A DNA stretch of 64,000 nt, taken from NCBI GenBank assembly GCA_013076295.1, contig RQOL01000454.1, positions 124,001 to 188,000 on the forward strand, read 5' to 3'. The position numbers were made by a program, and so were the translations under genes. This document shows positions 35,682-47,689 of this stretch, in pieces. The stretch's first letter is position 1, and the number at the start of each line of letters is the position of its first letter. A model generated the notes under the pieces. That model had not been told where the DNA came from. It did no database searches and saw nothing but the letters and a program-made list of their open reading frames with translations. This stretch comes from Sanderia malayensis. Lineage: Eukaryota > Cnidaria > Scyphozoa > Semaeostomeae > Pelagiidae.

Positions 35682-36733
35682 CAACCTCGAACCCAGGGCC
35701 CTTCCAGCTTCGCTGACATGGCCCTGGTACCTACCTCCAGATTTGTTGGGAATTTATTCCATGTAATTATGCAAAAACATACATGAAGTTAAAATATCAG
35801 GGTAATTATAACATAATTAGCGTCGCTCGTGCCTCCACGCCATTTTGTTTCGTCTACAATTTAGTTTTCTCTGTGACAATTTTGGAATTAGTTGGGATTA
35901 ATGTTTGTCAGAGAGTCATTTTTTTAATTCCTGAATTCCCCCGGGCATGTTGCTGTGCGATTTTTTTAAAAACCATCAAAACACGCGGAAATTGAAAGTG
36001 ATTATATCGGCTTTATCCGAATTCAATCGTAATTTTTGAGGAATAGATGCATGGAAATTCACATAATTAAAAATAACATTCCAAGATCAGAGAGAATGTT
36101 TATCAAAAGTGTTTGAAACTTAATTTCATAAATTGACAAAGCAAACTTTCATTTTGGAAGAGTACAACGATTATTTATGTTGAGCAAAACTGGCCTTCTC
36201 CTATGCCCCCGAACTATTTGTTTTCAGACTTGTAAAAAGCAAAATAACGCCTGAATTAAACGTAAAGTTTATATATAGCTATACACTTGATGTCAATAAT
36301 CATTTTCAAAACTTTAAGCCTCAAAATTAACAACAAATCAGTCCAAAAATCATACGTTTTTGCTGGGCCTAGGCGCGCTGCAGACAGGCCGAAGTAAGTT
36401 TGAAAATATCTCGGATTGAAAAAAAAGAAACGAAGCTATCACCTGTTTATAATTTTCTCCTGTCATCATCGAAAGGTTTTTAAAACTCTTTTTGGGGTTT
36501 TACTCGTGAAGCATATCAAATAACAACAATGCAGGGTCACGTTTTCTCACACATTGTCGGCACATTTTCCCTTGTTTTCCTTGCCTTTCTTGAAAATTAA
36601 TTCTTTAAATTCCCCGGGTCACTTAACTTATGCAATTTCTATTGTTAATTGGTTAGCCAATCACAATCCATTATTGCGAGGTAGGTACCAGGGCCATGTC
36701 AGCGAAGCTGGAAGGGCCCTGGGTTCGAGGTTG
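35682..36733. mobile_element. Mutator-like foldback MITE, 56-bp perfect terminal inverted repeats
   Basis: The left end, starting CAACCTCGAACCCAGGGCCC (35682-35737), is the exact inverted complement of the right end (36678-36733). A 9-bp direct repeat TGTCGAATC flanks it (35673-35681 and 36734-36742). Long terminal repeats with a 9-bp duplication fit the MULE/Mutator group. The roughly 940-bp interior is AT-rich and non-coding, so it needs a transposase from elsewhere. Identical ends point to recent activity. Confidence 0.92.
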
Positions 36734-36742
36734 TGTCGAATC

Positions 36743-37042
36743 TGAATCTAATTCGAATCTGACTGTAAATGTGGATCCCATCCCAGGACATTAAAGTCAA
36801 TAATTTAGGCCAATTTCAAAATTTTTACTCACGCCGACAGAAATCTTCATAACCTTTCCAGCATTGAAGATACCTCCATCCAACAAGATTCTGTATTAAT
36901 CAGCTAGTAATTATAATAAATGTCCTCTTGATTCACCAGTCCAGATAAATGATAAATGTTCACAAAAATTTATTAAAACTAAAGAGGTGGTTCGCCCAAA
37001 ACAAAATTTATAATTTTGAGAAAGGTAAGGTTGGGAGGGGAG
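36743..37042. other. No supported gene
   Basis: Short AT-rich spacer between two transposons. Confidence 0.4.
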
Positions 37043-37476
37043 CAGGGTTGCCAGATGTCAGTTAGCCCGCCAAGCCACCAAATGGGTCATAAAATAAAGC
37101 CAAATTAAGCCAAATTTGAAAATGAGGTTTAAAAACAATAGAATCTGAAAACGAGGCTGTGATGATGGCATCAAGACACAAGAAAACAAAAGAAGTATCA
37201 CATGATTGTTCATAGTTCAAAGAATGCGGACAGTTTCACCCATCAATCGAGCATTCTGTGTGCAATTTTTCTGCATTGAACAACCTGAACATCCTTTCCA
37301 ATACTGAAAATCCTTACAACAGCGGCCTTGAACATTCAAATTAGCTTAATTAAGCCAACTTTCTGGAAAAAGCCAAATTTCAGCTCTAAGCCAAATCAAT
37401 TTTTCTGAGCCAAGCACTTTTCAAAAAAGCCAAATTTCTGGAATTTGGCTTAGAAAAAGCCAATATGGCAACCCTG
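37043..37476. mobile_element. hAT-like MITE, 434 bp
   Basis: Ends CAGGGTTGCCAGAT and ATATGGCAACCCTG form terminal inverted repeats with a perfect 8-bp duplication GAGGGGAG (37035-37042, 37477-37484). The interior repeats AGCCAAATT many times in the same orientation. There is no coding capacity. Ends and duplication length are classic hAT. Confidence 0.93.
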
Positions 37477-37484
37477 GAGGGGAG

Positions 37485-38125
37485 GCAATATTGCCACGCT
37501 CGACCTGTCCGTTTCTCCCTACTGCGCAGGCGATTTCTACCTACTTCCACCTTCTCCCCAAAATTCCCTACGTTTTTCAAAATATACCTACGTTTCTACC
37601 CATTTTCACGCATGTATCCTGCAACAATTTTGAGATAAAGCCCATAAAAACTCGAATAGTTTTGAAGCTATACTTGTTACTTACAGGTCATTTCAATGTT
37701 ATGATACCTATATAGTTAGAAACCGTAAGTATGTAAAAATGTAGTGATTCAATGATAGGGTCACCGGGGCACAATGGGCGATTTTGAATAAAGCCTATTT
37801 TCTCCCAAAGTAATGGTTTAACACCACCTATACTATGACATCACCTACTTCTAAGGCTTGAATGAATGTCTGTTTATAATAATTATGGTGCCATGTATCG
37901 TTTCTGTGAGTAAAATGTAAATCAAATACAGCTAGAATTGACATATAAATTAATAATTTGATTGTTTTGGGGGAAACAAAATTTTCTAACAAAAAATTTT
38001 GTTTCTACAATTTCGCAATTTCTACCTACTTTTCTTCGATTATCCCGTAGGTTTTCCCTACAACCTACAAACTTCTAAAAATCCCCAAAATAAGTAGAAA
38101 TCCCTACGCGTGGCGACGCTGTTGA
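37485..38125. repeat. Probable further MITE, TTGCCACGC ends
   Basis: GCAATATTGCCACGCTCGAC at the left is loosely mirrored by CCCTACGCGTGGCGACGCTG at the right, and CTACCTACTT/AAGTAGAAAT blocks lie just inside both ends in inverse orientation. No clear target duplication was found, so limits are approximate. Confidence 0.4.
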
Positions 38126-39850
38126 GGATTCACTTAAGAAAATTTTTAAGTGAACCCACATGTTTTGGTTGATTCAGTCCATCAAAAAGTTATTTTTGCA
38201 TCTACTTGCCCTCTTTGAGCTTTATTGCACTGTATAACACATAGCAAAATTACACTGAAAGTTTTAGAGAAATGTCTTAAGGGAGTGCGAAGTTAAAAAT
38301 CTTAGCGTCATGTCAAGAATGCTAAAAACGTATTTTGAGAAAATCACGTCCAAAGTTCGTATATAGAAAAACTTCCCAAAACTGTCCAGCTCCATAAGTT
38401 TCTCCTTCAATTTTTTGATTTTGATCATCCTTGGGCTTTCTGTACCTTCTTAATTTCTTTTTAGAAAGCTTTCTGGTATCCTTTTCCTGATATTGAGATG
38501 AAGAGATGCTACTTTCATCCAATACTCTGCAAAATGTTGCTGCAAAAACTCCACGCTGAACTCCCAGTTACTTTAATAAATTTACAATGGCTCTTGAGTG
38601 TTGACCCAGCATTGAAATTACTCATTTCCTCCAGCACAGCAATTTCAAATACATCCCTTTCAATATAAATAGCCTTTTGTAGTCTGCCTCACAACACCGG
38701 TTGAAGCATTCGTTTTGGTTTTGGGTTTTCCCGTGAAGACATTTTTTCAGCGAATGTTCATCACTGTTGAGTCTTGCAAAACCTGGTTTCAGGCAGCTGA
38801 ATTCAATGATTTGATCAAATTCTCATAATGTTCTCTTGTAGGCAGTGTTGTCGTGTTCATAACTGGGAAATGTTTTTGCAGAAGCATATCCTGCTCCAAC
38901 GATTGTCATTCCATAAACAAATCATTTATTAACTTCAAATTTACACCTCAGATTTCTTTGGAGAATAACATTCTTTTCAAAATAGACAACCATGGGATGA
39001 CAAATTAAAATGTTTGGCAAGACCATTTTTAGTGGAAAGATCATTTTTAAAGAATAATGAACATTCCATGCATTCAAAACATGCAAGAGACTTGAAAATA
39101 TTTTGTAGAATTTCAATATCCAAAAATCAAAAACCAGTGTCACAAGAATCTTGTATAGTTGTGAAAGGATCAGAAAATGTCTGCCTTGCTGGAGAAATCT
39201 TTTGAAATCAACGAGACTTTTCAGTTGCTCATGATGAAGTTAAACTTGGGCCAACTGGGTTGGATGTTGTGGGTGGCCTAGTTCTTGTATCTCTCTTCTT
39301 CGGTCTTCCTTTTGACTTAGAAACAACATTTTTTTGAACTATTTCATGCTGGTTACCTTGATAAATTCTCCTTTTATGTCTGATACTTCTGAATTTTACC
39401 ATTATAGCAGAAAATTCACACAAAAACTTAAAAACCTCGCTATGTTCAGTGAGAGTCGATGTTGTCGATCAAAACAAATTGTCAAAGCTTGTTGTAGCTG
39501 TCATAAAACAAGTCGAAAACGAGGCTATTGAGGGCACTGCTCCTCCACAGCTCACAGAGAGAGTTTTGTGAAGTTATGGGGTCTTAGAAGGGGAATATGT
39601 AGTGGGAAATTCGTTGCTAGGGACGTCGCTATGGAAAATTTTCAAAAAAATTTTATACTTCAATGTCAAAAAAGAATATTTGAGAAAAACTATCTATACT
39701 AGGGACAAACAAAATACACCATTGGAAAGACCAAAGATTGGGCTATTGAAAATGCATGAAAAAAATTTTTCCCTACATATTTGATTTTTCACAAAATATA
39801 GGGGGGTCTACAACCTTAAATTTGCCAATAATGACTTTCTCAACAATTAG
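38126..39850 (-). pseudogene. Degenerate minus-strand coding remnants, unknown
   Basis: Fragments of minus-strand protein-like sequence survive between stops: a basic KSKGRPKKRDTRTRPPT AT-hook-like piece at 39229-39423, a C2H2-like CFECMECSLFFKNDLSTKNG piece near 39000-39090, and a Lys-rich RKLSKKKLRRYRKPKDD piece at 38322-38522. They could be the remains of one transposon or nuclear-protein gene. No family is recognised, and no intact exon chain was found. Confidence 0.3.
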
Positions 39851-39859
39851 TTGAATATT

Positions 39860-40130
39860 CTTTTGTTATGTTTTATAATTTATTTTTTCTGGTTCCACCA
39901 ATGGAGAAGAGAGTAGAGCACACGTGACATACAGCAAAACTCAAATGAGGGGAAGTCCTATTCTATCCTAACCCAGACATTTCTTTCTTGTTTTGTTTCC
40001 TCGTCATGAAGCACTGGCATTTCATCTGAATTTTACTACTGTAATAAGAAAGGTAAGCTCGTCATTTCATAACTTTGTATTTATCAGTAAATGTTGAAAG
40101 ATATCTTTGAATGTTTTATGATTTTTTGAT
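39860..40130 (+). repeat. Dispersed promoter/first-exon-like repeat, copy 2
   Basis: CTTTTGTTATG, TTCCACCAATGG, AGGTAAGCTCG and a TTTGAATGTTTTATGA block appear in the same order as in the copies at 15.7 and 45.3 kb. Here the GTAAG follows CTGTAATAAGAAAG. A CAAACT repeat lies shortly after, at 40216-40244. Confidence 0.45.
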
Positions 40131-40612
40131 GATGCGCGTATAAAATAAAATTCCTCGATTTTCGTTTCGAAAACGAAAACATGGCTCGAGTTTGTGAATG
40201 CCCAACCTTGCTTCTTCAAAACTCAAACTCAAACTCAAACTCAAAATGTTTTTTCAGCATAAAATTGATTAATTACATCATACTGATATAATAAAAGATT
40301 AAGTACAGGAATACATTCTTTTTTTAATAGAAAAACATGGTTAAGTGTAAATATGTAATTAAGAAATCTTAGGCTGATGGACACATGGAAAAAACTTTGG
40401 GCAAGCTATCGAGCCATGTGTCCAGTTTGACGCTTTTTATGATAAAAAAGGAAAAAATTTTTTTTTAGGTTTGAATAGCAACAACAAGATATAATAACAA
40501 TAAAGTAAAATATAGTAGAATTAAAAAAGAATTATAGATAAAGTAAAATTAATGAATAAGGCTAAATGCAATTATAAATTAATCAGAAAGTAATCAAGCA
40601 TACAGGTTTTCA

Positions 40613-42237
40613 AACTTTGTTCATAAGATAGTATTTCATCTGCTTCACAAAGTGATGTTTATTATACATTGTTTTGAACTCTATAGGTAGGGAGTTCCAA
40701 AATTTAATACCGTCAAAAGTGAGAAAGTTTTTTTTAAAGTTTGTAGAAATGTATGGGAGAGAAAAACCCTCAGAAGAAGATTGCCTTGTGTTATATTTGT
40801 GTACATTTTTTGTTTTTACAAATTCGCCTTCGAGAGAAAAAATATTTGAGTTAATTTGAAACATCATTTTTGCTGACTCAAGCATGTAAAGTTCTTGGAA
40901 GTTAAAAATTTTCAGGCGTTTGAAGATAGGTTCAGTATGTGCAGTGTAGTCTGCAAAGTCAATTACTCTAACTGCTTTTCGCAAGTTAAGTTTTAGAGTT
41001 GCCAAGGTAGTGTAAATTTATTTGCTTTACATGCAATTTCCAATTCAGGCTGTTATCAATTATTACTCCAAGATACTTGGTATAATTTTCTTGTTTTAGG
41101 TCTCTGTTATTAATCTTTAATTTTATATTTTTGTCAGTTTTATGAGGACTTATGATTAAGAAATTTGATTTAGATACATTCAGCGATAGCTTATTAGCCA
41201 ATAACCACACAGATACCTTTTGTAACTCAGAATTGGTGATCTGTTCTAAAATATCAAGATTTTTGTTAGCCAATAAAATACTGGTGTCGTCTGCAAATAG
41301 TCGGAATTGGAGAACTTGAGAAGATTTGTAGATGTCATTTATATAAATCAAGAACAATAGTGGCCCAAGTACACTACCTTGTGGGACTCCACAATTGATA
41401 GCAAGTTTATCTGCATTGACGCCATTAATTGTAACAACTTGAATTCTTTTATTTAAGTATGATTTAAACCAAGAGTGTGCAATGCCTCTGAAACCATAAT
41501 ACTCTAATTTTTCTAGTAAAATTTCATGGTTAACTGTGTCGAAGGCCTTTGAGAAATCAAGAAATATGCTACAGGAAAACAGTCTATTTTCGATATTATT
41601 GATAAGTTGTGATTGTAGGTCCAAAATTGCTAAAGATGTAGATTTGTTTTCTTGAAATCCGTATTGATGCTTGAAAATTATATTATGTTGATTCAAAAAT
41701 TTTATCATGCGGACGTTCATTAATTTTTCAAGTATTTTACTGAAAATGGGCAAAATTGAGATGGGTCGATAGTTTCCTTATTCTAACTTAGATTTACCTT
41801 TATGGATAGGCGTAACTTTTGCGAATTTTAATTTTTCTGGAAAGGTTCCAAGAGAAAATGATGAATTGGCAATGAGTGCAAATGGTCCTGAAATAGTTGT
41901 GCTGAACAGTTTTATAAGTTTAGTCGGAATATCATAGGAATCATTAGCTTTGCTTTCATCAAGATTTGCTACGATATCATTTATTTCTTCTGGGGTTACA
42001 GGGTCAAGGAAAAAGCTATTAGGATTTGGATTTGTTAGGTAGTCTTTAAAGTGGTTTGTTGATGGTCCAAGCTTATCTATTAATTTTTGTGCTACAGTTG
42101 TAAAATAATTATTGAAAGAGTTAGCAACAGTTTTATTATCTGATGCGACCTTACCATTTATGTTTAAACTTATTCCATTTGTTCTTTTATTGGCTTGTGT
42201 GTTAATGATCTCCTTTACACCAGACCAGAGTTTCTTA
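40613..42237 (-). pseudogene. LINE reverse transcriptase
   Basis: Picks up at KLWSGVKEIINTQANKR right after the foldback element. RT blocks are in order: KVTPIHKG, (TAA) NYRPISILP, FLDFSKAFDTVNHEI, GVPQGSVLGPLLFLIYIND, FADDTSILLANK and a KYLGVIIDNSLNW thumb block. After a frame shift near 41000 the C-terminal stretch LRKAVRVIDFADYTAHTEPI to KQMKYYLMNKV follows. The FADD active-site Asp pair is intact. The enzyme normally copies its own RNA at a nicked target. Confidence 0.9.
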
Positions 42238-43355
42238 AGGCGGGTTTACACGATCGTTTTTTGCCAACATTTTTTTTGATATTGGACTGCGAAGCTGAAG
42301 AAGGATCGTGTAAATGGCCAAAATTGTTGGCTGGGCGTGCTGTTTTTAATCCGCTTATCTGTTGTTAATCACCCATCGTTGTAAATTTTATTTTGATTCA
42401 AGGTCAAAATAAAATCGCTCCATCATTTTTTTTCAAAGACGCCGACAATGCCTGACGTCATGTTTGACTCGGAGGGTTTCGCGAATCACAAAGTTGGGGG
42501 TGAAATAAGAAACACTAGACCTTTAATTTGCTTTTTCATCAACAGAACAAATAGGAATACTATATTTTTAGGTAAAATATAACAGTTTATACGCAAAAGG
42601 TTTTTAAACGAAAAAACAACAAGTGAATATAGCAACACAAGAACAACAACTGAAGAACATATCTACGAGAAATTTATACTAAACACTTCCATTGCCATGG
42701 AACCTGTCCAGGCCCAAAAAAATGGTCTGCAAATGTCTGTCAAACACTTTCTGCAGAGGCCCTGCCCCTGGTATTGTTGCCTTTGGATCTGGGAGATAAA
42801 GGCTGAAGGCATGTATTCGATTTCTCTTGTCTCCATCATCGTTCGATAACAACGTTGCAGACCATTTTTTGGGCCTGGACAGGTTCCATGGCAATGGAAG
42901 TGTTTATAGTATAAACTTCTCGTAGATATGTTCTTCAGTTTGAATTGTGTTGCTATATGTATATATTCACTTGTTAATTTTTCGTTTAAAAACCTTTTGC
43001 ATATAAACTGTTATATTTTACCTAAAAATATAGTATTCCTGTTTGTTCTGTTGATGAAAAAGCAAATTAAAGGTCTAGTGTTTCTTATTTCACCCCCAAC
43101 TTTGTGATTCTCGAAACCCTCCGAGTCAAACATGACGTAAGGCATTGTCGGCGTCTTTGAAAAAAAATGATGGAGCGATTTTATTTTGACCTTGAATCAA
43201 AATAAAATTTACAACGATGGGTGATTAACAACAGATAAGCGGATTAAAAACAGCATGCCCAGCCAACAATTTTGGCCATTTACACGATCCTTCTTCAGCT
43301 TCGCAGTCCAATATCAAAAAAAATGTTGGCAAAAAACGATCGTGTAAACCCGCCT
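42238..43355. mobile_element. Foldback Harbinger-like element with ~500-bp arms, inserted in the LINE
   Basis: The ends AGGCGGGTTTACACGATCG and its complement are flanked by TTA (42235-42237 and 43356-43358). The inverted arms run about 500 bp on each side (to about 42740 and from about 42855), leaving about 115 bp in the centre. Removing the element and one TTA restores the LINE frame NNSK|KLWSG. The TTA duplication and GGCGGGTTTACAC ends fit PIF/Harbinger MITEs. The whole is one long palindrome and could form a cruciform or long dsRNA. It is non-coding. Confidence 0.93.
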
Positions 43356-44690
43356 TTAGAGTTGTTATGAAATTTTTCGAAGTATGAGGCATAATAGTTT
43401 TTCTTGCTTTTCCTTATGAGATGATTTATCAGATCTCGATAGTATTTGTACTTTTGATACCAGATTGTTTTTTTTGTTTTTAGAAACTTTTTGTAGTACT
43501 TATTCTTAATCGAGATTGATTTCAAGATACCTTTAGTTATCCACGGCTTTAGTCTTTGTTTGTACATTTTTTGTGAAACCGGTTTCAATGGGGCATGTTT
43601 TTGCATGTTATTAACTAGTGTATCATGAAAAATGTTGTATTGTTCATCTGGATCTTGAATTAAGGTCAATTTTTCATCTAGGGCTGACTTCCTCAAATCA
43701 TCTATGTATGAATCTAGTTTGAAATTGCTATAATCACGATAAAGACCCCTGTTTTCATTTTTTGATCTTAGATTGATATTTTTACAGATGATGAAATTTG
43801 GTAGATGATCTGAGATTTTCGTTATTAAATTACCACTTATTGTTTCATGTTCTATTGAATTTAAGAATATATTGTCGATCAGTGAAGGTTTATTATTGTC
43901 AATAATTCTGGTAGGCTGGAGTATATGTGGTTGAAGGAAATTTGAAAGCATAAGATTCACAAATTGTTCTGTATATTCATCTGAATCAATGTTTAAGAGA
44001 TTAATATTGAAATCTCCGGCAATAAAAATTGTCTTTTTTTCATTTCAAATTTTAAAGATTATATTTGTTAGATATTCTAGAAATTCAGTATCATTTCTTT
44101 TTCTTGGGTGGCGATAAATAACAGCAATCAAGAAGTTTTTGTTATTTTGAGTTTTAGTTTCAATCCAGTTTGCTTCGAACTCACTGATGTTATCTGAGTG
44201 AGAGATGTTCAAGTCCTCTCGCGGATTAAAAGATAATTCTTCGGATACAAAAAAGCCACAGCCCCCTTTTCTGCTATTACCAGGTGTTCCAATGTATTTT
44301 TGATATCCTTGTATGGTTAGATTATCTGCACTAGATGCATTATTATTTGTTATCCATGTTTCAGAAAGAGCAATAATATCAAACTTATGTTTTAGTGAAG
44401 TAGTTAATAACTCTAGATTTTCAAAGTTTTTATTCAGAGAACAAATATTTGTGTGCATCAAGCTAAAAAAAGACGAATTTTCAGAATTTAGTTTCCTAGT
44501 TAGTTTATTAAATTCGTGGGTTGTATAAAATTTAAAATTAGCATTTAAGTTTAGGTTTTGATCAATATCGTTATTTGCATTCGGGTGAAACTGATTAAGA
44601 TCAAGCTTATCTAGATTTAGTTCTGTGATGGTTTCTAGAATGAAGCTCTTTTTTATCCTAAAGCTACAAATAAGGACCAGAAACTATGTT
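43356..44690 (-). pseudogene. LINE endonuclease and linker region
   Basis: The EN part begins LMHTNICSLNKNF and keeps IIALSETWI (catalytic Glu), GGCGFFV and VIYRHP. After a frame shift near 44040 it continues with FINLL-type DFN and SDHLPNFI (the catalytic SDH), which together match an APE endonuclease. The following 150 residues form a Lys/Tyr-rich linker that stops at FHNNSK where the foldback element begins. The frame is open well upstream of the first Met, so the true start may be near 44690. Confidence 0.82.
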
Positions 44691-44700
44691 TTATTACTTA

Positions 44701-45285
44701 TAAAATATCCATAATTTAAACATATAAATTATCCATACTTTGGTGTTGTTTTCAATCGTTTTCAAACACATAAAAAGTTAATTTTTTCCATGTGTGAATC
44801 TTCACTTCCTTCCTCATCATGTATCGCAATCGCAAATATCGTTGTTCATATTTTCATAGTGTTTTTGTTTATCTGCAACCAGTGTATGATATACCAAATA
44901 AATTCATTTAAATTATTAATCAGAAAAGGGGAAAGTAAAAGACCAAAAATTGTTCTCCGGGTTTTATATCCTTGTTTCATTTTCAAAACTTCTTCGAGGC
45001 ACTTTGAGCTTATCTTGGTGTAGTTTGGCAAGAATTACCTGGTATATCTACTTGCCGAGTTTTTATAAAGCGACAACTCATTGATATAATTAGGGTTTAA
45101 TTTTGTAAATTTTGGGATTTATGTGTTCATGAACATTTAACAAATGTCAAATTCAGCTGCCAAGTTTTAGCATAGGAATTTTACCATTATAGTGCAATGC
45201 AATCAAATTTTCCCCGCTGGAATTTCCAACGAGGTATTTCCCCTGGGACACCCTTTCCCTTCTAGCAGCCCTCTTCAATCCCAGA
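44701..45285. other. No supported gene
   Basis: AT-rich DNA with short frames and nothing recognisable. Confidence 0.4.
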
Positions 45286-45289
45286 ATGC

Positions 45290-45620
45290 CGAGCGGCCTC
45301 ATTTTCTTTTGTTATGCTAATTTATAGAGTCCCTATCCACCAATCACGAGGGGAGTAATGTGCACGTGATGCCTGAGATTGAAAGTAAACAAAAGCGGAA
45401 GTTTTTAATCTTGTCCATTTCTTTTTGAATTTCAATTTATTTCTTCAACTGCTGACTGCTTGTTACCTGAACCAGAAAAAGTAAGTTCATAGTTTTATTC
45501 TTCTGATTATACCTTCACGAATATAGTATAACTAATAATTTATGTCAATGGTTCTTTTTAAATGTTTTACAACTTCCATTTCAACACGGGCGTATGAAAT
45601 CTCACATACATAAAACCTCG
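45290..45620 (+). repeat. Dispersed promoter/first-exon-like repeat, copy 3
   Basis: CTTTTGTTATGCTAATTTAT, TCCACCAATCACGAG, CAGAAAAAGTAAGTTCATAG and TTTTTAAATGTTTTACAACTT follow the same order as copies at 15.7 and 39.9 kb. The AGTAAGTTCAT donor-like block is shared almost exactly with copy 1 (AGGTAAGTTCAT). Confidence 0.5.
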
Positions 45621-46409
45621 ACCATTTCGAAAGCAGGGTTCAGGTTGCAGATGACCAATTTTGATTAAAAATGGCGTTACTTTTTATCTTAATCTACAAG
45701 TAAGCTATCAAAATACAGCTGATCTTTTATAAGCTATCCAACACAAAATTTTGTGTTGTTTTCATTCGTTTTTTACACATTTAAAACTGATTTTTCTATG
45801 AGTGGATATTCACTTCCTTGTTCAACATGTAGTGTTTGTTGAATTAAAAACTCCAGCTCACAAACATTTTTGTTTGTTTATTGATAATTAACATGTTCAT
45901 TTGCAAACACTGTATACCTATGAACTTCCATCAGATTATTAATCATGGAAGAGCAAAAACTCTTTTCCTCGGGTGTGGCGCACGTTAAAGATTGTCATGT
46001 GTGCGCATCAGTCTGCATGACGTAATTACACTGACAAAGTAAAGTTTGGGTCAGGTGGGTCTTAAAGGTGGGCGTGCATGGGCTGTGTCATAAGATACTG
46101 TGCAGGATTATACATGACGTAATGATACTACCAGTGTAAAGTTAGGGTCTTAACCACGCCAAGAAATCTAGATTTGTTTTGGCAAGCATTTACTTGGTGT
46201 ATGTGTCCTCGATAAAGAGAAAAAACTAATATTTGCTAATTTTTCTAAGTCAGAGATAAACATTTTTCCCAGTTCCATCTCTTTAGTGCAAACATGAAGT
46301 ATTATGAGGATATTATCTTGAAATGAAGTGATAGTGTAGGAATTTGGTCCATTTCCTTGCCATTTCATCTTAATTTAACGTGCAGAGAACACAGAGCCAG
46401 AGAGATGCG
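45621..46409. other. No supported gene
   Basis: Short frames only. A TGCGC-rich stretch (GGTGTGGCGCACG, GTGTGCGCATCAG) near 45973-46012 stands out, and GACGTAAT is repeated. Confidence 0.35.
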
Positions 46410-46413
46410 TTAA

Positions 46414-47685
46414 AGTGCTTATGCAACGAATTTTTACATAGTGTTTTTATTTCAAAAATCTATAGATTTCAATGCACTGATTAACGTGGCGCAAATAAAA
46501 TTTGCAAATTATGTATACTTTTTTCGCTATTAACCTTCAAAGTAGGCAATTTTGACCTTTTTCGTGGGAAAACTGAACATCACTGTGATGTCATCAAACG
46601 TTGCGTCTGCAACGTCAAGCAGGCTTCCTTCTATTGAAATTCGACATGGCGAGCTGTGAGCGAGCACACACATGACGGGTATCTCGTCTCGGGAGCAAAT
46701 AAATCATAAAACTATTTACATGTCGTAGAGATACATAACGGAGACAATTGTACGATTACTCAGTGTTGCGAAAAAGTATCGTTTCATAATGTTGCTGATA
46801 GTATTTCAAAACCAATCAAACAGAACAAGGTCTTTTTAAGGAGTTCAGGAGACAGACATCATTCGCCGCACCCACCGACTGGGATAGCAGGATTTTATTC
46901 ATTATAGCGCTCATTTTTGCTTTGAAGTAAAGAGAGATATTGGGAAAGAATTAAAGATGAGATTAAAGCTAAAATCAAACGCTATTCCTGCAATAGATGC
47001 AGTAAACAAGCTCGTAAACCAACCCGTGTGACTCTCAGCTTTACTCGGGCCTAAGCACTCCTCGCCCGGAGTGGTTAGGCCCGAGCCGACCAATACAAAT
47101 GTCAGAAGATTTATTTTTTTGGGGTGATATCGAAGGAATTTTAATTTCCGAAGTTTCTAAAAATAATTCAATGTCTGCAATTCTGAGCTAAAATAAGTTA
47201 TTACAAAAAATAAGACCTGGGATAAGCCAAACCAGGGCTACGTGTCGTTCCACAGCAACTCGAAGCAACAATGGCGACGCGGGATGACGTCGCATTTTTT
47301 GGAGGTACCCATTTTCAAACTTAAATTGTGTCTCTAACGTTAAACAAAATGACACCAATTTTTTTCAGAACGACGGCTAAAAGATTCGCCCTTATGTTGG
47401 TTCAGCCGGAGCTCAAATATCCCCACCCTGAGTGGAGCTATTAAAAAAAAACCAAACGACGTTCGAAAAAACCCATTGACTTCCATTGCGAGAAATAATA
47501 TGGGTCATCACTGTGACGTCACAGCGCTGCAATATTTTTCGCAAAAGGTGGCCTGATTCAAGGTGAAATTAATGTAACTTATACTTGTCAGATGCACGTC
47601 AAAATTGCATCAAACTGATCAGTACATCTTTGGCTTTCATTTAAAATAAAAAAATCGATATCTCAAATTTCGTTGCATTAGCACT
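46414..47685. mobile_element. TTAA-flanked MITE-like element, 1.27 kb
   Basis: Inverted ends AGTGCTTATGCAACGAA and TTCGTTGCATTAGCACT (one mismatch) are flanked on both sides by TTAA (46410-46413 and 47686-47689), the target used by piggyBac and Kolobok transposases. The interior has no transposase frame; a TGACGTC box and AACAATGGCGACGCG occur inside. So it is probably a non-autonomous member. Confidence 0.8.
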
Positions 47686-47689
47686 TTAA

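Larger units (their letters stand above)
40400..44700 (-). mobile_element. APE-type non-LTR retrotransposon (CR1/L2/Jockey-like), dead
   Basis: A single minus-strand coding region reads from about 44690 to 40613: short N-terminal extension, APE endonuclease, linker, reverse transcriptase and C-terminal region. It is interrupted by a foldback element at 42238-43355 and carries a TAA at 41778-41780 plus frame shifts near 44040 and 41000. The YRPISILPIFSKILEKLM, FLDFSKAFDTVNH, GVPQGSVLGPLLFLIYINDI and FADDTS motifs place the RT in the CR1/L2/Jockey branch; the clade was not resolved. The 3' end is AT-rich below 40610. No target duplication was determined. Confidence 0.9.

Noticed and set aside
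36678..36733. B-box-like GGTTCGAGG considered as a tRNA gene
   Set aside because: No cloverleaf or A-box is present; it is the terminal repeat of the Mutator-like MITE.
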